The position numbers were made by a program, and so were the translations under genes. The notes beneath the pieces were generated by a model. That model searched no databases and was not told the origin of the DNA. It worked only from the letters and a program-made list of their open reading frames with translations. From an uncultured Eubacteriales bacterium (GTDB taxonomy: Bacteria; Bacillota; Clostridia; Christensenellales; Aristaeellaceae), in assembly GCA_944349545.1 (NCBI GenBank), contig CALVNG010000012.1:1-44391 (forward strand): a stretch of 44,391 nt of DNA, in the 5' to 3' direction. Below are positions 23,880 through 31,824 of the stretch, one piece after another; positions within the stretch are counted from its first letter, which is position 1; each line of letters opens with the position of its first letter.

Positions 23880-24335
23880 TTATTGCAGGCCGCTTTGCAA
23901 AAGCAGCGCGGAATGCAGGATGTCCGACCGAAGCCACCCCACCAGCGATACCAGCATCGCCACCAGCAGGAGGATCACGCCAATGCCCACCAGAATGCTC
24001 ACGGTGTCGAACACGCCCATGGCCACCCTGAACCGTCCGGCCTCGTTGATGGCTTCGTCCATGGCCTCATGATAGTCGGAATACTCCTCGTCATAGGGGT
24101 CGCCATAGGGGGGCTGGTTTTCCTCCTCATAGGGCTGCTCGTAAGACGACAGGTTCCCGTCGTAGGGCTGCTCCTCATAGGGCGGCTGATCTTCCCCGTA
24201 GGGCGCAAAGTCCTGCCCGGCGTCGCCGTATGCATCCGGCTCGCCCTGTTCATAGGGCTCAAGCACCTCATCCAGACGCAGCTCGTCCTCCTGCTGGTCG
24301 TCATGGCGCTGAAATCGGCGCGTGCGTTCATCCAT
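23880..24335 (-). CDS. Tyr/Pro/acid-rich protein with C-terminal membrane anchor
   Basis: The 151-residue protein has a disordered cytosolic part (1-95) very rich in Glu, Asp, Tyr, Pro and Gln, with at least five short PYxE/PYxD-like repeats. One membrane helix (about 112-138: TVSILVGIGVILLLVAMLVSLVGWL) and a short tail follow. The ATG at 24335 is chosen because AGGGAGGG lies 6 nt upstream; ATGs further upstream touch or precede that site. It shares the strand with, and lies 20 nt before, the glycosylase pair. Function unknown. Confidence 0.65.
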   Translation of the reverse strand: MDERTRRFQRHDDQQEDELRLDEVLEPYEQGEPDAYGDAGQDFAPYGEDQPPYEEQPYDGNLSSYEQPYEEENQPPYGDPYDEEYSDYHEAMDEAINEAGRFRVAMGVFDTVSILVGIGVILLLVAMLVSLVGWLRSDILHSALLLQSGLQ

Positions 24336-24364
24336 ATGCATCCCTCCCTTGTGACAACGAATGG

Positions 24365-24880
24365 TCATACATAATCCATCCACGGGGCGGAGTCGTCCTC
24401 TCTTCCCGTCAGGCTGCCCTGAGCTTCAAGGCCTGGAAAACCCTGCTGCCTGAGCGCCTCGTAGACGACGATGGCCACGGAATTGCTCAAATTCAGGCTG
24501 CGCGCGCCCGGCGCCATGGGAATGCGCACACACCGGTCGTAAACCCGCGAAAGCAGCGACTCCGGCAGGCCGCGCGTTTCGCAGCCAAAGACCAGAAAAT
24601 CGTCCGGGCCATACGCCGCCTCCGTATAGGCGTGCGGGGCCTTGGTGGTCAGAAAGTGCATGCGCGCCTCCGGCCACGCCTCCAGAAAGCGCCCGAAATC
24701 CGCATATACACGGTACCGCATCATGTGCCAGTAGTCCAGCCCAGCCCGCTTGAGATAGCGGTCCGACAGCTCGAAGCCCAGGGGCTCGATCAGGTGCAGC
24801 ATGCTGCCCGTAGCAGCGCAGGTACGCGCGATATTCCCCGTGTTTTGCGGAATTTCCGGCTCATAGAGCACAATATGCAT
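24365..24880 (-). CDS. trmL: tRNA (cytidine/uridine 2'-O)-methyltransferase TrmL
   Basis: TrmL methylates the ribose at the wobble position 34 of tRNA-Leu isoacceptors. The 171-residue SPOUT enzyme shows IPQNTGNIARTCAA (10-23), LDYWHM, FLVFGCETRGLPE (about 98-110) and the knot region ARSLNLSNSVAIVVYEALRQ (about 127-146), which binds S-adenosylmethionine. Length is normal. The start follows AAAGGACG. It has its own promoter just past recG. Confidence 0.94.
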   Translation of the reverse strand: MHIVLYEPEIPQNTGNIARTCAATGSMLHLIEPLGFELSDRYLKRAGLDYWHMMRYRVYADFGRFLEAWPEARMHFLTTKAPHAYTEAAYGPDDFLVFGCETRGLPESLLSRVYDRCVRIPMAPGARSLNLSNSVAIVVYEALRQQGFPGLEAQGSLTGREDDSAPWMDYV

Positions 24881-24918
24881 ACAAACGTCCTTTCCCGCGG
24901 GGGTCGTTTCCCCCTGCT

Positions 24919-24947
24919 ATTGTACTGCCAGCCGGGATATTTTTCAA
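24919..24947 (-). promoter_or_regulatory. Promoter of trmL
   Basis: On the minus strand TTGAAA (24942-24947), a 17-bp spacer and TACAAT (24919-24924). The leader is about 35 nt and contains a GGGGG/CCCCC hairpin. Confidence 0.7.
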
Positions 24948-24959
24948 TCGTTCGTTCCC

Positions 24960-26978
24960 TCAGCTCACGGACACGCGCTCCTCCAGCCGCTCCAGCCGCC
25001 GCCGGGCCTGACGCGCCACCGCGTCGCGCTCCGGGGCCAGCTCCGGCACGGTCCACAGCGACTCGGCGCAGCGTGCCGCCTCATAGAGCAGCTGCGCGTC
25101 ACACAGGGCCGGCGTGACTCCGGCCAGAGCCGCCGCACCATGCTGGCGCACGCCCAGCAGTTCCCCCGGCCCGCGCTTCTCCAGATCCACGCGGGCCACC
25201 TCGAAGCCGTCGTTCGTCGCGGCCAGAGCGCGCAGGCGGTCGTTGGGACGGGCCATGAGAAAGCACCAGCTCTGCCCGCTTCCCCTCCCCACGCGGCCCC
25301 TCAGCTGATGCAGCTGGGCCAGGCCGTAACGGTCCGCGTCCTCGATGATCATCACCGTGGCGTTTGGCACGTTGACTCCGACCTCGATCACGGTGGTGGC
25401 CACCAGCACCTGAATGTGGCCTGCGGCAAAATCGGCCAGCGCGTCGATCTTTTCCCGGGAGGGCTGGCTCCCGTAGGTCAGGCCCACGCGAAAGTCCTTC
25501 AGCGGGCCGCGGGCCAGCGCCTGCGCATGCGCCATGACGGCCTTGAGGGCGCCTTCCCCGTCGTCGTCCTCCTCCACCAGCGGGCAGACGACATAGGCCT
25601 GCCGTCCGGCGGCGAGCTGATCGCGCAGAAAGCCGTACATGGCCTCGCGCTTGCCCTCGCTCACGATGCGCGTATTGACCGGCAGGCGGCCGGGTGGCAG
25701 CTCGTCGATCACGGACAGGTCCAAATCGCCGTAGAGCACCAGCGCCAGTGAACGGGGGATGGGCGTGGCGCTCATGACCAGCAGGTGCGGAACGTGCGCG
25801 CCGTCCCCACCCTTGTGGATGAGAGCGGTGCGCTGGGCTACGCCGAAGCGGTGCTGCTCGTCGGTCACGCACAGACCCAGACGATGATAGACCACGTCGC
25901 GGCTGATGAGCGCGTGCGTGCCCACCACCACGCGCCACGCGCCCGACGCGATATTTTCGAGCGCCTCGCGCCGCTGGGCGGCGGGCATGCCGCCCACCAG
26001 CAGTCCACAGGAATACCCCTGTGCCTCAAAGAAGGCGCGCATGCCCTCGTAGTGCTGCCGGGCCAGCAGCTCGGTAGGCGCCATGAGGGCTGCCTGCCAG
26101 CCTGACCTTGCGCAAAGCAGCATCGCGCCCATGGCCACGGCGGTCTTTCCGCTCCCCACGTCGCCCTGCACCATGCGCGCCATGGCCCGCTCGCCCGCCA
26201 AATCGCGCGCGATTTCCTCAAGCGTGCGCCGCTGCGCTTTGGTAGGCGCGAAGGGCATGGCCCGCCAGAAGGCGTCCGCCGCGCCGGGAGACGGCTCAAG
26301 ATAGGGTCCCGGGCCGCGTCCGTCGCGCATCATCCGCACCGCCGCCTGGTAGAGAAGCATGTCCTCGAAGGCAAAGCGCCTCTGCGCCTGCGCAGCCTCC
26401 CGGACGGAGGCGGGCGCGTGCGCAGCGCGCAGGGCGCGGGCGCAGGGCCACAGGCCGTAACGGTCCAGAAGGCTTTGCGGCAGCGTTTCGGGACAAACCT
26501 CCTCCGCCGCCTCCAGCGCCTGGCACGTCGCCGCCTGATGCAGCCGCTGCGGCACGCCCGGTATCGCCCGATAGACGGGCACGACCCCGGACTCCTTTTC
26601 CAGCGAGGGATTGGTCAGCCGTTTGTCCGCACCGGCGGCCTCCACCCGGCCGTACAGCATGAAGCGCGTGCCGGCGTTGAGGCGTTCGCGCATCCAGGGC
26701 TGGTTAAACCAGCAGGCGGACATCCGCCCCGTTTCATCGGCAAAGGTACACGTCACGCGGCTGAGCTTCCCGTGGCGCGACAGCTTCGCCTCGCCACGGC
26801 GGGAAAGCAGCAGGCAGGCTGCCTCGCCCGGCTGCGCCTGCGCAACGGAAACAGGCGTGCTCGCGTCGCGGTACCTGACGGGAAAGGCGTATAAAAGATC
26901 ACGCAACGAGCAGATGCCCGCTGCGTGTAAGGCTTCCAATCTGGCTTTTCCGATGCCCTTGAGATCGGTCAGCTGCAT
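24960..26978 (-). CDS. recG: ATP-dependent DNA helicase RecG
   Basis: RecG remodels stalled replication forks and Holliday junctions. The 672 residues have an N-terminal helical start, the wedge/OB domain (about 30-140), helicase motif I QGDVGSGKTAVA, motif II DEQH (VTDEQHRFG), motif III SATPIPRSL, and the RecG-specific LPPGRLPVNT followed by ATTVIEVGVNVPNAT and the HQLRGRVGRG motif. Length is normal. ATG 26978 is preferred over a GTG at 26984, because GGTGGAG is 5 nt before the ATG but adjacent to the GTG. It overlaps or abuts the fakA stop. Confidence 0.97.
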   Translation of the reverse strand: MQLTDLKGIGKARLEALHAAGICSLRDLLYAFPVRYRDASTPVSVAQAQPGEAACLLLSRRGEAKLSRHGKLSRVTCTFADETGRMSACWFNQPWMRERLNAGTRFMLYGRVEAAGADKRLTNPSLEKESGVVPVYRAIPGVPQRLHQAATCQALEAAEEVCPETLPQSLLDRYGLWPCARALRAAHAPASVREAAQAQRRFAFEDMLLYQAAVRMMRDGRGPGPYLEPSPGAADAFWRAMPFAPTKAQRRTLEEIARDLAGERAMARMVQGDVGSGKTAVAMGAMLLCARSGWQAALMAPTELLARQHYEGMRAFFEAQGYSCGLLVGGMPAAQRREALENIASGAWRVVVGTHALISRDVVYHRLGLCVTDEQHRFGVAQRTALIHKGGDGAHVPHLLVMSATPIPRSLALVLYGDLDLSVIDELPPGRLPVNTRIVSEGKREAMYGFLRDQLAAGRQAYVVCPLVEEDDDGEGALKAVMAHAQALARGPLKDFRVGLTYGSQPSREKIDALADFAAGHIQVLVATTVIEVGVNVPNATVMIIEDADRYGLAQLHQLRGRVGRGSGQSWCFLMARPNDRLRALAATNDGFEVARVDLEKRGPGELLGVRQHGAAALAGVTPALCDAQLLYEAARCAESLWTVPELAPERDAVARQARRRLERLEERVSVS

Positions 26979-26980
26979 GT

Positions 26981-28633
26981 TCACTCCACCGACACCAGAT
27001 AGTAGTACAGCGGCTGCCCGCCCGGCTGCATCTCCACGTCGCAGTCGCCGTACATCTCGGCCAGCTCGTCGGTCAGCGCCTGCGCGTCCGCCTCGGCGGT
27101 ATCCTTGCCGTAATAGACGGTGATGAGCTCGTCGTCGTCGGTGACGATCTCCCGCATCAGGTCGCGGGTCACATCATGCACATTGCTGCCCACGGTATGG
27201 ATCTGGCCGTTGTAGAGGCCGATGATGTCGCCCTCGTGGATGTGCAGGTTGTCCAGCTCGCTGTCGCGCACGGCGTAGGTCACGGTGCCGGTGCGCACGC
27301 GCTGCGCCGCCTCGTTCATATGGGCGGCGTTGTCCTCCGGGCTCTGCTCGGGCTGGAACGCCACCGCTGCCGCGATGCCCATGGCCACATTCTTGGTGGG
27401 CACCACCACAACACGCTTATCCTCGCACAGCTCGGCCGCCTGCTGGGCCGCCAGAATGACGTTTCCATTGTTGGGCAGCACGAAAACCGTCTTGGCATGC
27501 GTTTTTTCAATGGCTTCGGACAGATCCTCAATGCTGGGATTCATGGTCTGGCCGCCCTCCACCACATGATCCACCAGCAGGTCGGCAAAGATGCGGTTGA
27601 AGCCCTCGCCCAGCGACACGGCCACCATGCCGTATTCCTTTTCCGGCGCTTCCTCCTCGGCCTTCTGCTGCGCGGCCGCCTGGTTATCACGGCGCTGCTG
27701 GACCATGTTTTCGATCTTCAGGTTGACCAGTTCGCCCAGGCTCAGACCGTATTCAAGCGCCTTGCCCGGCTCGTTGGTATGCACATGCACCTTGACCAGG
27801 CTCAAATCGCCCACCACCAGCACGCAATCGCCGATGCGGTTGAGGCGGCGGCGGAAGGAGTCAATGTCCTCCTCCAGAATGTCGGGGTAGAGATTCTGGA
27901 TCAGGAACTCGGTGCAGTAGGCGAACTTGATTTCGCCGATGGCGTCGTGATCATCCTCAAAGGAAGCGGCGCCGTCGCCGGAGAGCTCCAGCTTCTCGGT
28001 GGGCACCTCCTCGCCACGCAGGCATGCGGCATAGCCCATGTAGATGAGCAGAAGGCCGCGTCCGCCAGCGTCCACCACGCCGGCCTGGGTCAGCGCGGGG
28101 AGCATCTGCTGGGTCTTTTTGAGGATGGTTTCTCCGGTGGCAAGGATGTTGGCAAACAGCGCGTCATAGTCCTCCGGGGCGCGCTCGGCCTGCTTGACCG
28201 CCTCCTCGGCGATAACGCGCGCAACCGTGAGGATGGTACCCTCCTTGGGCTTCATGACCGCCTTGTAGGCCGTCTCCGCGCCGCGCCTGAGCGCCTGGGC
28301 AAACTGCACGGGCGTGATCCTTTCGATGCCCTCCAGCGCGCGCGCAAAGCCGCGGTAGAGCTGTGAGGTGATCACGCCGCTGTTGCCGCGCGCGCCGCGC
28401 AACGCGCCCTTGGCCAGGGCCGCCGCCGCCTCGCCCGCGCTGAGGTATTCCTTCTGGTTGACCTCCTTGGTGGCGGAGGCCATGGTCAGACTCATATTGG
28501 TGCCCGTATCGCCGTCGGGCACGGGGAACACGTTCAGGGCATCCACCGCTTCGCGGTTCTTTTCCAGCAGGGCCGCGCCGGTCACCACCATGTCGCGCAG
28601 CAGCACGCCGTCAATCGTCTTGGTCTGTATCAA
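26981..28633 (-). CDS. fakA: Fatty-acid kinase catalytic subunit (FakA/YloV family)
   Basis: FakA phosphorylates fatty acids held by FakB proteins for phospholipid synthesis. The 550 residues open with a DhaL-type nucleotide domain, with the metal-binding VFPVPDGDTGTNM (D40, D42), then RGNSGVITSQL and DAGGRGLL. A middle and C-terminal half follow, with VHTNEPGKALE and the VLPNNGNVILAAQQAA segment. The start is a TTG at 28633 with GGAGG 8 nt upstream. The order yloU, fakA, recG matches other Firmicutes. No fakB is in the window. Confidence 0.94.
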   Translation of the reverse strand: MIQTKTIDGVLLRDMVVTGAALLEKNREAVDALNVFPVPDGDTGTNMSLTMASATKEVNQKEYLSAGEAAAALAKGALRGARGNSGVITSQLYRGFARALEGIERITPVQFAQALRRGAETAYKAVMKPKEGTILTVARVIAEEAVKQAERAPEDYDALFANILATGETILKKTQQMLPALTQAGVVDAGGRGLLLIYMGYAACLRGEEVPTEKLELSGDGAASFEDDHDAIGEIKFAYCTEFLIQNLYPDILEEDIDSFRRRLNRIGDCVLVVGDLSLVKVHVHTNEPGKALEYGLSLGELVNLKIENMVQQRRDNQAAAQQKAEEEAPEKEYGMVAVSLGEGFNRIFADLLVDHVVEGGQTMNPSIEDLSEAIEKTHAKTVFVLPNNGNVILAAQQAAELCEDKRVVVVPTKNVAMGIAAAVAFQPEQSPEDNAAHMNEAAQRVRTGTVTYAVRDSELDNLHIHEGDIIGLYNGQIHTVGSNVHDVTRDLMREIVTDDDELITVYYGKDTAEADAQALTDELAEMYGDCDVEMQPGGQPLYYYLVSVE

Positions 28634-28660
28634 AGGTTTTTCCTCCTGACACGCAAATAA

Positions 28661-29011
28661 TCAGACGCGAACGCCCTCAACGGATATGTTGACACGGCGC
28701 ACCTTCACGCCCGTCATGCTTTCCAGCTTGTAGCGCACCGTTTCCACGATGGTCTTGCAAACCTCGGCGATGGAAATGCCATATTCCACGATGATGAACA
28801 GATCCACATCCAGCATGTCGTCCACCAGCTTGAGCTGCACGCCTTTGGACAGGTTTTCGCGGCCCAGCCATTCCACCAGGCCGTCCTTGGCCCGCTTGCT
28901 GGACATGGCCACGATGCCGTAACACTCCAGCGCCGCGTAGCCGACCACCTTGAGCATCACGTCCTCTGTGATGTAGATCGTGCCTATGTCATTTTTGATC
29001 TTGCACTCCAT
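28661..29011 (-). CDS. yloU: Asp23/Gls24-family protein YloU
   Basis: The 116-residue protein is a typical short Asp23/Gls24 (DUF322) member: GTIYITEDVMLKVVGYAALECYGIVAM, then GVQLKLVDDMLDVDLFIIVEYGISIAEVCKTIVETVRYKLESMTGVKVRRVNISVEGV. Members are membrane-associated or cell-wall-stress linked; their biochemistry is not settled. The ATG at 29011 follows AGGA 5 nt upstream, within a longer purine stretch. First gene of yloU-fakA-recG. Confidence 0.94.
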   Translation of the reverse strand: MECKIKNDIGTIYITEDVMLKVVGYAALECYGIVAMSSKRAKDGLVEWLGRENLSKGVQLKLVDDMLDVDLFIIVEYGISIAEVCKTIVETVRYKLESMTGVKVRRVNISVEGVRV

Positions 29012-29090
29012 GTTTGTCCTGCGCCTCCTTGCGCGGCGGCAATCCGCCCACAATGCTGACCCATTCGCAAATGCGCAACAGATCAGGATA

Positions 29091-29119
29091 ATTATACATG
29101 ATTGTCTCTGTTTTCGCAA
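29091..29119 (-). promoter_or_regulatory. SigA promoter of yloU-fakA-recG
   Basis: On the minus strand TTGCGA (29114-29119), a 17-bp spacer and a perfect TATAAT (29091-29096). The leader is about 75 nt. Confidence 0.7.
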
Positions 29120-29263
29120 CTGATTCGCCAAAAGGATTTCAGCCGCCTGAATTGTTACGTATTTGTCGCCGGAGCGCAGCGCCGCAGCGTCCCGTTTTTG
29201 TTCTGTGCGCTTTGCTTTGCGCTTTTGAACGCCAGGATTTTTCCAAAAAGTGTTACTTTTCTT
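29120..29263. other. Gene-free stretch between divergent promoters
   Basis: This part of the 373-bp gap between yloU and the next plus-strand gene holds no credible coding frame. It contains GC-rich and T-rich blocks (for example around 29170-29215) but I see no strong hairpin, tRNA or ribosomal protein gene. In Bacillus rpmB lies next to yloU; it is absent here. Confidence 0.5.
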
Positions 29264-29311
29264 TTGTAAAACGATGCGCCGTGTTTACAAAGGCGCAATA
29301 TGTGCTATAAT
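29264..29311 (+). promoter_or_regulatory. Promoter with flanking inverted repeat, for the large Pro-rich membrane protein
   Basis: TTTACA (29284-29289), a 16-bp spacer and extended -10 TGCTATAAT (TATAAT at 29306-29311). TTGTAAA (29264-29270) and TTTACAA (29284-29290) form an inverted repeat with a 13-bp spacer that covers the -35, a likely operator. A 12-bp palindrome, TGCGTGCACGCA (29323-29334), sits in the leader. Confidence 0.65.
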
Positions 29312-29384
29312 AGAAAGGAATCTGCGTGCACGCACGCACCGTCTTTTTGGACCCGCACCCATGGCCACGCTAAGGAGATGTAGC

Positions 29385-31115
29385 ATGAACGCCAACCGCA
29401 CCAAGTACGCTTCCACCCCGACCTATGGGATGCAGAAGCGCGGTTTTATGAAAAAGACCCCCGTGAGGCAGGCTCCGGAAGCCCCTGATTTTTCCAGGGT
29501 CCCGCAGCCCGCTCCCACCATGCCCCCCGCCGCACCGCAGGCGCAGCCGGCCTTTGCGCAGCCCATGCCTCCGCAGGGCGGATTTTCGGGTATGCCGCCC
29601 TATTTTTCCGCGCCCATGCAGGGGACGGCGCAGGTTCCTTTCGCCTCGCCCAGCTTCATCCAGCCTGCGGCAACCCAGCCGCCGTTCCAGGGTTTCGCGC
29701 CGGGGGCGGCTAGCGCCGCTCCGCCGCTGGGCAACAGCGCGGCGGCCTTCTCGCCCTCCGCCGCGGGATTCTCGCCTCGCAGTCAGGGCTTTGTGCCGCC
29801 CGTGCCGCAGACTCCTCAGCCCTCCTCCGCTTCCGCGCAGGCTGTGCAGCCCGGACAGCAGCAACCCATGCGGCCAGCGGTGCAGCCCGCCATGTACGCC
29901 TTTTCGCCCATGCAGTCCGCTGCGCCGGGCGCGGCGCCGCAGGTCATGCCCGGCTATTCGCAGCAGGGGACAATGCCCCCGCCGCAGAGCGCGGCCTTTG
30001 GCGGCATGCAGCCGTTTCCTTTCGCATCCACCCAGCCGCGGGGTACAGGAAACGTTCCGCAGCAGCCCATGTTCAACCTGCGCACCCCGCCGCCCCAACC
30101 CGCTCGTGAGCACGAGCGCGCGCCCTTTAACGCCGACCGGCTGTGGTCCGTGTTCCTGTTCGGGCTTTTGCCGCTGGTCTTTATCCCCTGCCTGTTTGTG
30201 CCCTCCTCGCTGGACGTGATCCGCTATGCGTTCCTGGGCCTGTGCGTGCTGGGGCTGGGCGGCATGTGGTACCGCCAGATGTTCTCCTCCGTCACGCGGT
30301 TGATCGTGAGCATGGTGTATGTGGCGCTGTGTATCGTCACCGTCGCCATGATGATGCAGGGCGGACGCGACGTGCTGCGCACAGGAGCGTCGGGTAGCCA
30401 GCCCGCCTCCGTACAAAGCAGCGTCGCGCCGGACGGAAACGACGCTGCCGTAGCCGCCGCCACCGAAACGCCGTCACCCACGCCGGCGCCCACGCCATCC
30501 GGCCCGTCGGAGGCCGAGCAGCGTCTGGAGACCTTTATGGCGCTGTGGCAGAACAACAATCCGCAGGAAATGGTCAGCCTGGTGCAGCCCAGCTGGGCCA
30601 GCGCCCAGGAGAACCCGTCAACGGCGCTGTTCGTGCTGCTGGCAAACCGTACGCCGGAGGAGTATACCATCGAGGAAATTTCCGGTACGGACCAGGATAA
30701 CAGCCGCACCGTGACCATGACCGCCACCATCAACAAAAACAACGGCAAGGACCCCTCCCTCTACCGCTTCATGGTCATCATGACCAAAGAGGGCGACGAA
30801 TGGTACGTGGACCCCAACTCGCTGGCGACCAATGACGAGCTGCAGAGCAGTGAGGAAAATGTGGTCAACAACCTGAGCGTAGCGGACGCCACCGCCACCC
30901 CGCGCACCACCGTAACCCCTGCGCCGGCGGGCGATACGCTTTTGTACTATAACGTCAACAATGGGAGTTTCTATCATCTGGACCCGTACTGCTCCAGCGT
31001 TGCAGAGGAATACCAGCCGTTAACCGGCTCCTTCCCGTACAGCGAGCTGAGCGAGCATCTGGGCCAGCTGAACCCGTGTCTGAAGTGCGGCGCGCCGACC
31101 AGCACGCTGGACTGA
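29385..31115 (+). CDS. Large Pro/Gln/Ala-rich membrane protein with C-terminal YHxxxC/CxxC domain
   Basis: The 576-residue protein has four parts. Residues 1-245 are low-complexity, rich in Pro, Gln, Ala, Phe and Met, probably disordered and cytosolic. Residues 250-330 hold three membrane helices. A Thr/Pro-rich linker leads to an extracytoplasmic domain (about 380-500) that looks like an NTF2/DUF4878-type fold (LETFMALWQNNNPQEMVSLVQ, then TVTMTATINKNNG and FMVIMTKEGDEWYVDPNSL). The last 57 residues contain LYYNVNNGSFYHLDPYC and NPCLKCGAP, a His/Cys pattern like the small Ada-type or nuclease-tail metal domains. The ATG at 29385 follows AAGGAG. Function unknown. Confidence 0.82.
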   Translation: MNANRTKYASTPTYGMQKRGFMKKTPVRQAPEAPDFSRVPQPAPTMPPAAPQAQPAFAQPMPPQGGFSGMPPYFSAPMQGTAQVPFASPSFIQPAATQPPFQGFAPGAASAAPPLGNSAAAFSPSAAGFSPRSQGFVPPVPQTPQPSSASAQAVQPGQQQPMRPAVQPAMYAFSPMQSAAPGAAPQVMPGYSQQGTMPPPQSAAFGGMQPFPFASTQPRGTGNVPQQPMFNLRTPPPQPAREHERAPFNADRLWSVFLFGLLPLVFIPCLFVPSSLDVIRYAFLGLCVLGLGGMWYRQMFSSVTRLIVSMVYVALCIVTVAMMMQGGRDVLRTGASGSQPASVQSSVAPDGNDAAVAAATETPSPTPAPTPSGPSEAEQRLETFMALWQNNNPQEMVSLVQPSWASAQENPSTALFVLLANRTPEEYTIEEISGTDQDNSRTVTMTATINKNNGKDPSLYRFMVIMTKEGDEWYVDPNSLATNDELQSSEENVVNNLSVADATATPRTTVTPAPAGDTLLYYNVNNGSFYHLDPYCSSVAEEYQPLTGSFPYSELSEHLGQLNPCLKCGAPTSTLD

Positions 31116-31149
31116 CGGCTGACCGATTTGCCAAAGAAGGAGCTTTTCC

Positions 31150-31620
31150 GTGGATAAAACAAATGTGATGCGCCTGCTGGACGGCATGGGCATCCCCTAT
31201 ACGCCGCGTTCCTATCCCGCGGGCGACAGCGTGCCCAGCGGTGTGGAGGCCGCGCGCCTGATGGGCGAGGACCCCTCGCACGTGTTCAAAACGCTGGTCA
31301 CACAGGGCGCTTCGCGGCGGTACTACGTGTTTGTGATTCCCGTCGGCGAGGAACTTTCGCTCAAGAAAGCCGCCGCGGCCGTGGGAGAAAAGAGCATCGC
31401 CATGCTCAAGAGCAAGGACCTTTTGCCTCTGACGGGTTACGTCCATGGCGGATGCTCTCCTATCGGCATGAAAAAGCCGTTTCCCACCGTGGTGGATGAA
31501 ACGGTCGAGCTGTGCGATACGGTGATTTTCAGCGCCGGAAAAATCGGTTATCAGGTTGAAATAACGCCGGCGGATCTGCGGCGTTCGGTCCCTTTCTCCC
31601 TCGCGGACCTGACGGCCTGA
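31150..31620 (+). CDS. ybaK: Cys-tRNA(Pro)/aminoacyl-tRNA deacylase YbaK
   Basis: YbaK removes cysteine wrongly attached to tRNA-Pro. The 156-residue single-domain protein shows FKTLVTQG, the nucleophile-lysine region FVIPVGEELSLKKAAAA, and YVHGGCSPIGMKKPFPT, the usual core. The start is a GTG at 31150 with AAGGAG 7 nt upstream. It follows the large membrane protein by 34 nt and probably shares its transcript. Confidence 0.93.
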   Translation: MDKTNVMRLLDGMGIPYTPRSYPAGDSVPSGVEAARLMGEDPSHVFKTLVTQGASRRYYVFVIPVGEELSLKKAAAAVGEKSIAMLKSKDLLPLTGYVHGGCSPIGMKKPFPTVVDETVELCDTVIFSAGKIGYQVEITPADLRRSVPFSLADLTA

Positions 31621-31628
31621 CGGCGCAT

Positions 31629-31684
31629 AAAAGGCGCGGCGCGCGTTTTCTCCCCCTTTGGGCGGGGCGCGCTCCGCGCCTTTT
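31629..31684 (+). terminator. Terminator after ybaK
   Basis: AAAAGGCGCGG (31629-31639) pairs with CCGCGCCTTTT (31674-31684) and continues inward through CGCGC/GCGCG with one bulge. It ends in TTTT and can work in both directions. Confidence 0.75.
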
Positions 31685-31770
31685 GCCGTTTCCGCCCCCT
31701 CCGGCTGGCGCAGCGGGCAAGCCGCCTTCCGTGCCGCGTCCCTTGAGGGGCTCGCGTTTTCCGCCTTGAC

Positions 31771-31810
31771 AGAAAGAAGCGGGAGAACGGCTGTCCGGCC
31801 GTTCTCCCGC
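31771..31810 (-). terminator. Terminator of the parA-parB operon
   Basis: A perfect 13-bp stem, GCGGGAGAACGGC (31779-31791) with its complement (31798-31810), has a 6-nt loop. On the minus strand TTCTTTCT follows. It lies 14 nt after the stop of the VanY-like gene. Confidence 0.85.
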
Positions 31811-31824
31811 TTTCCCTGGCAACA

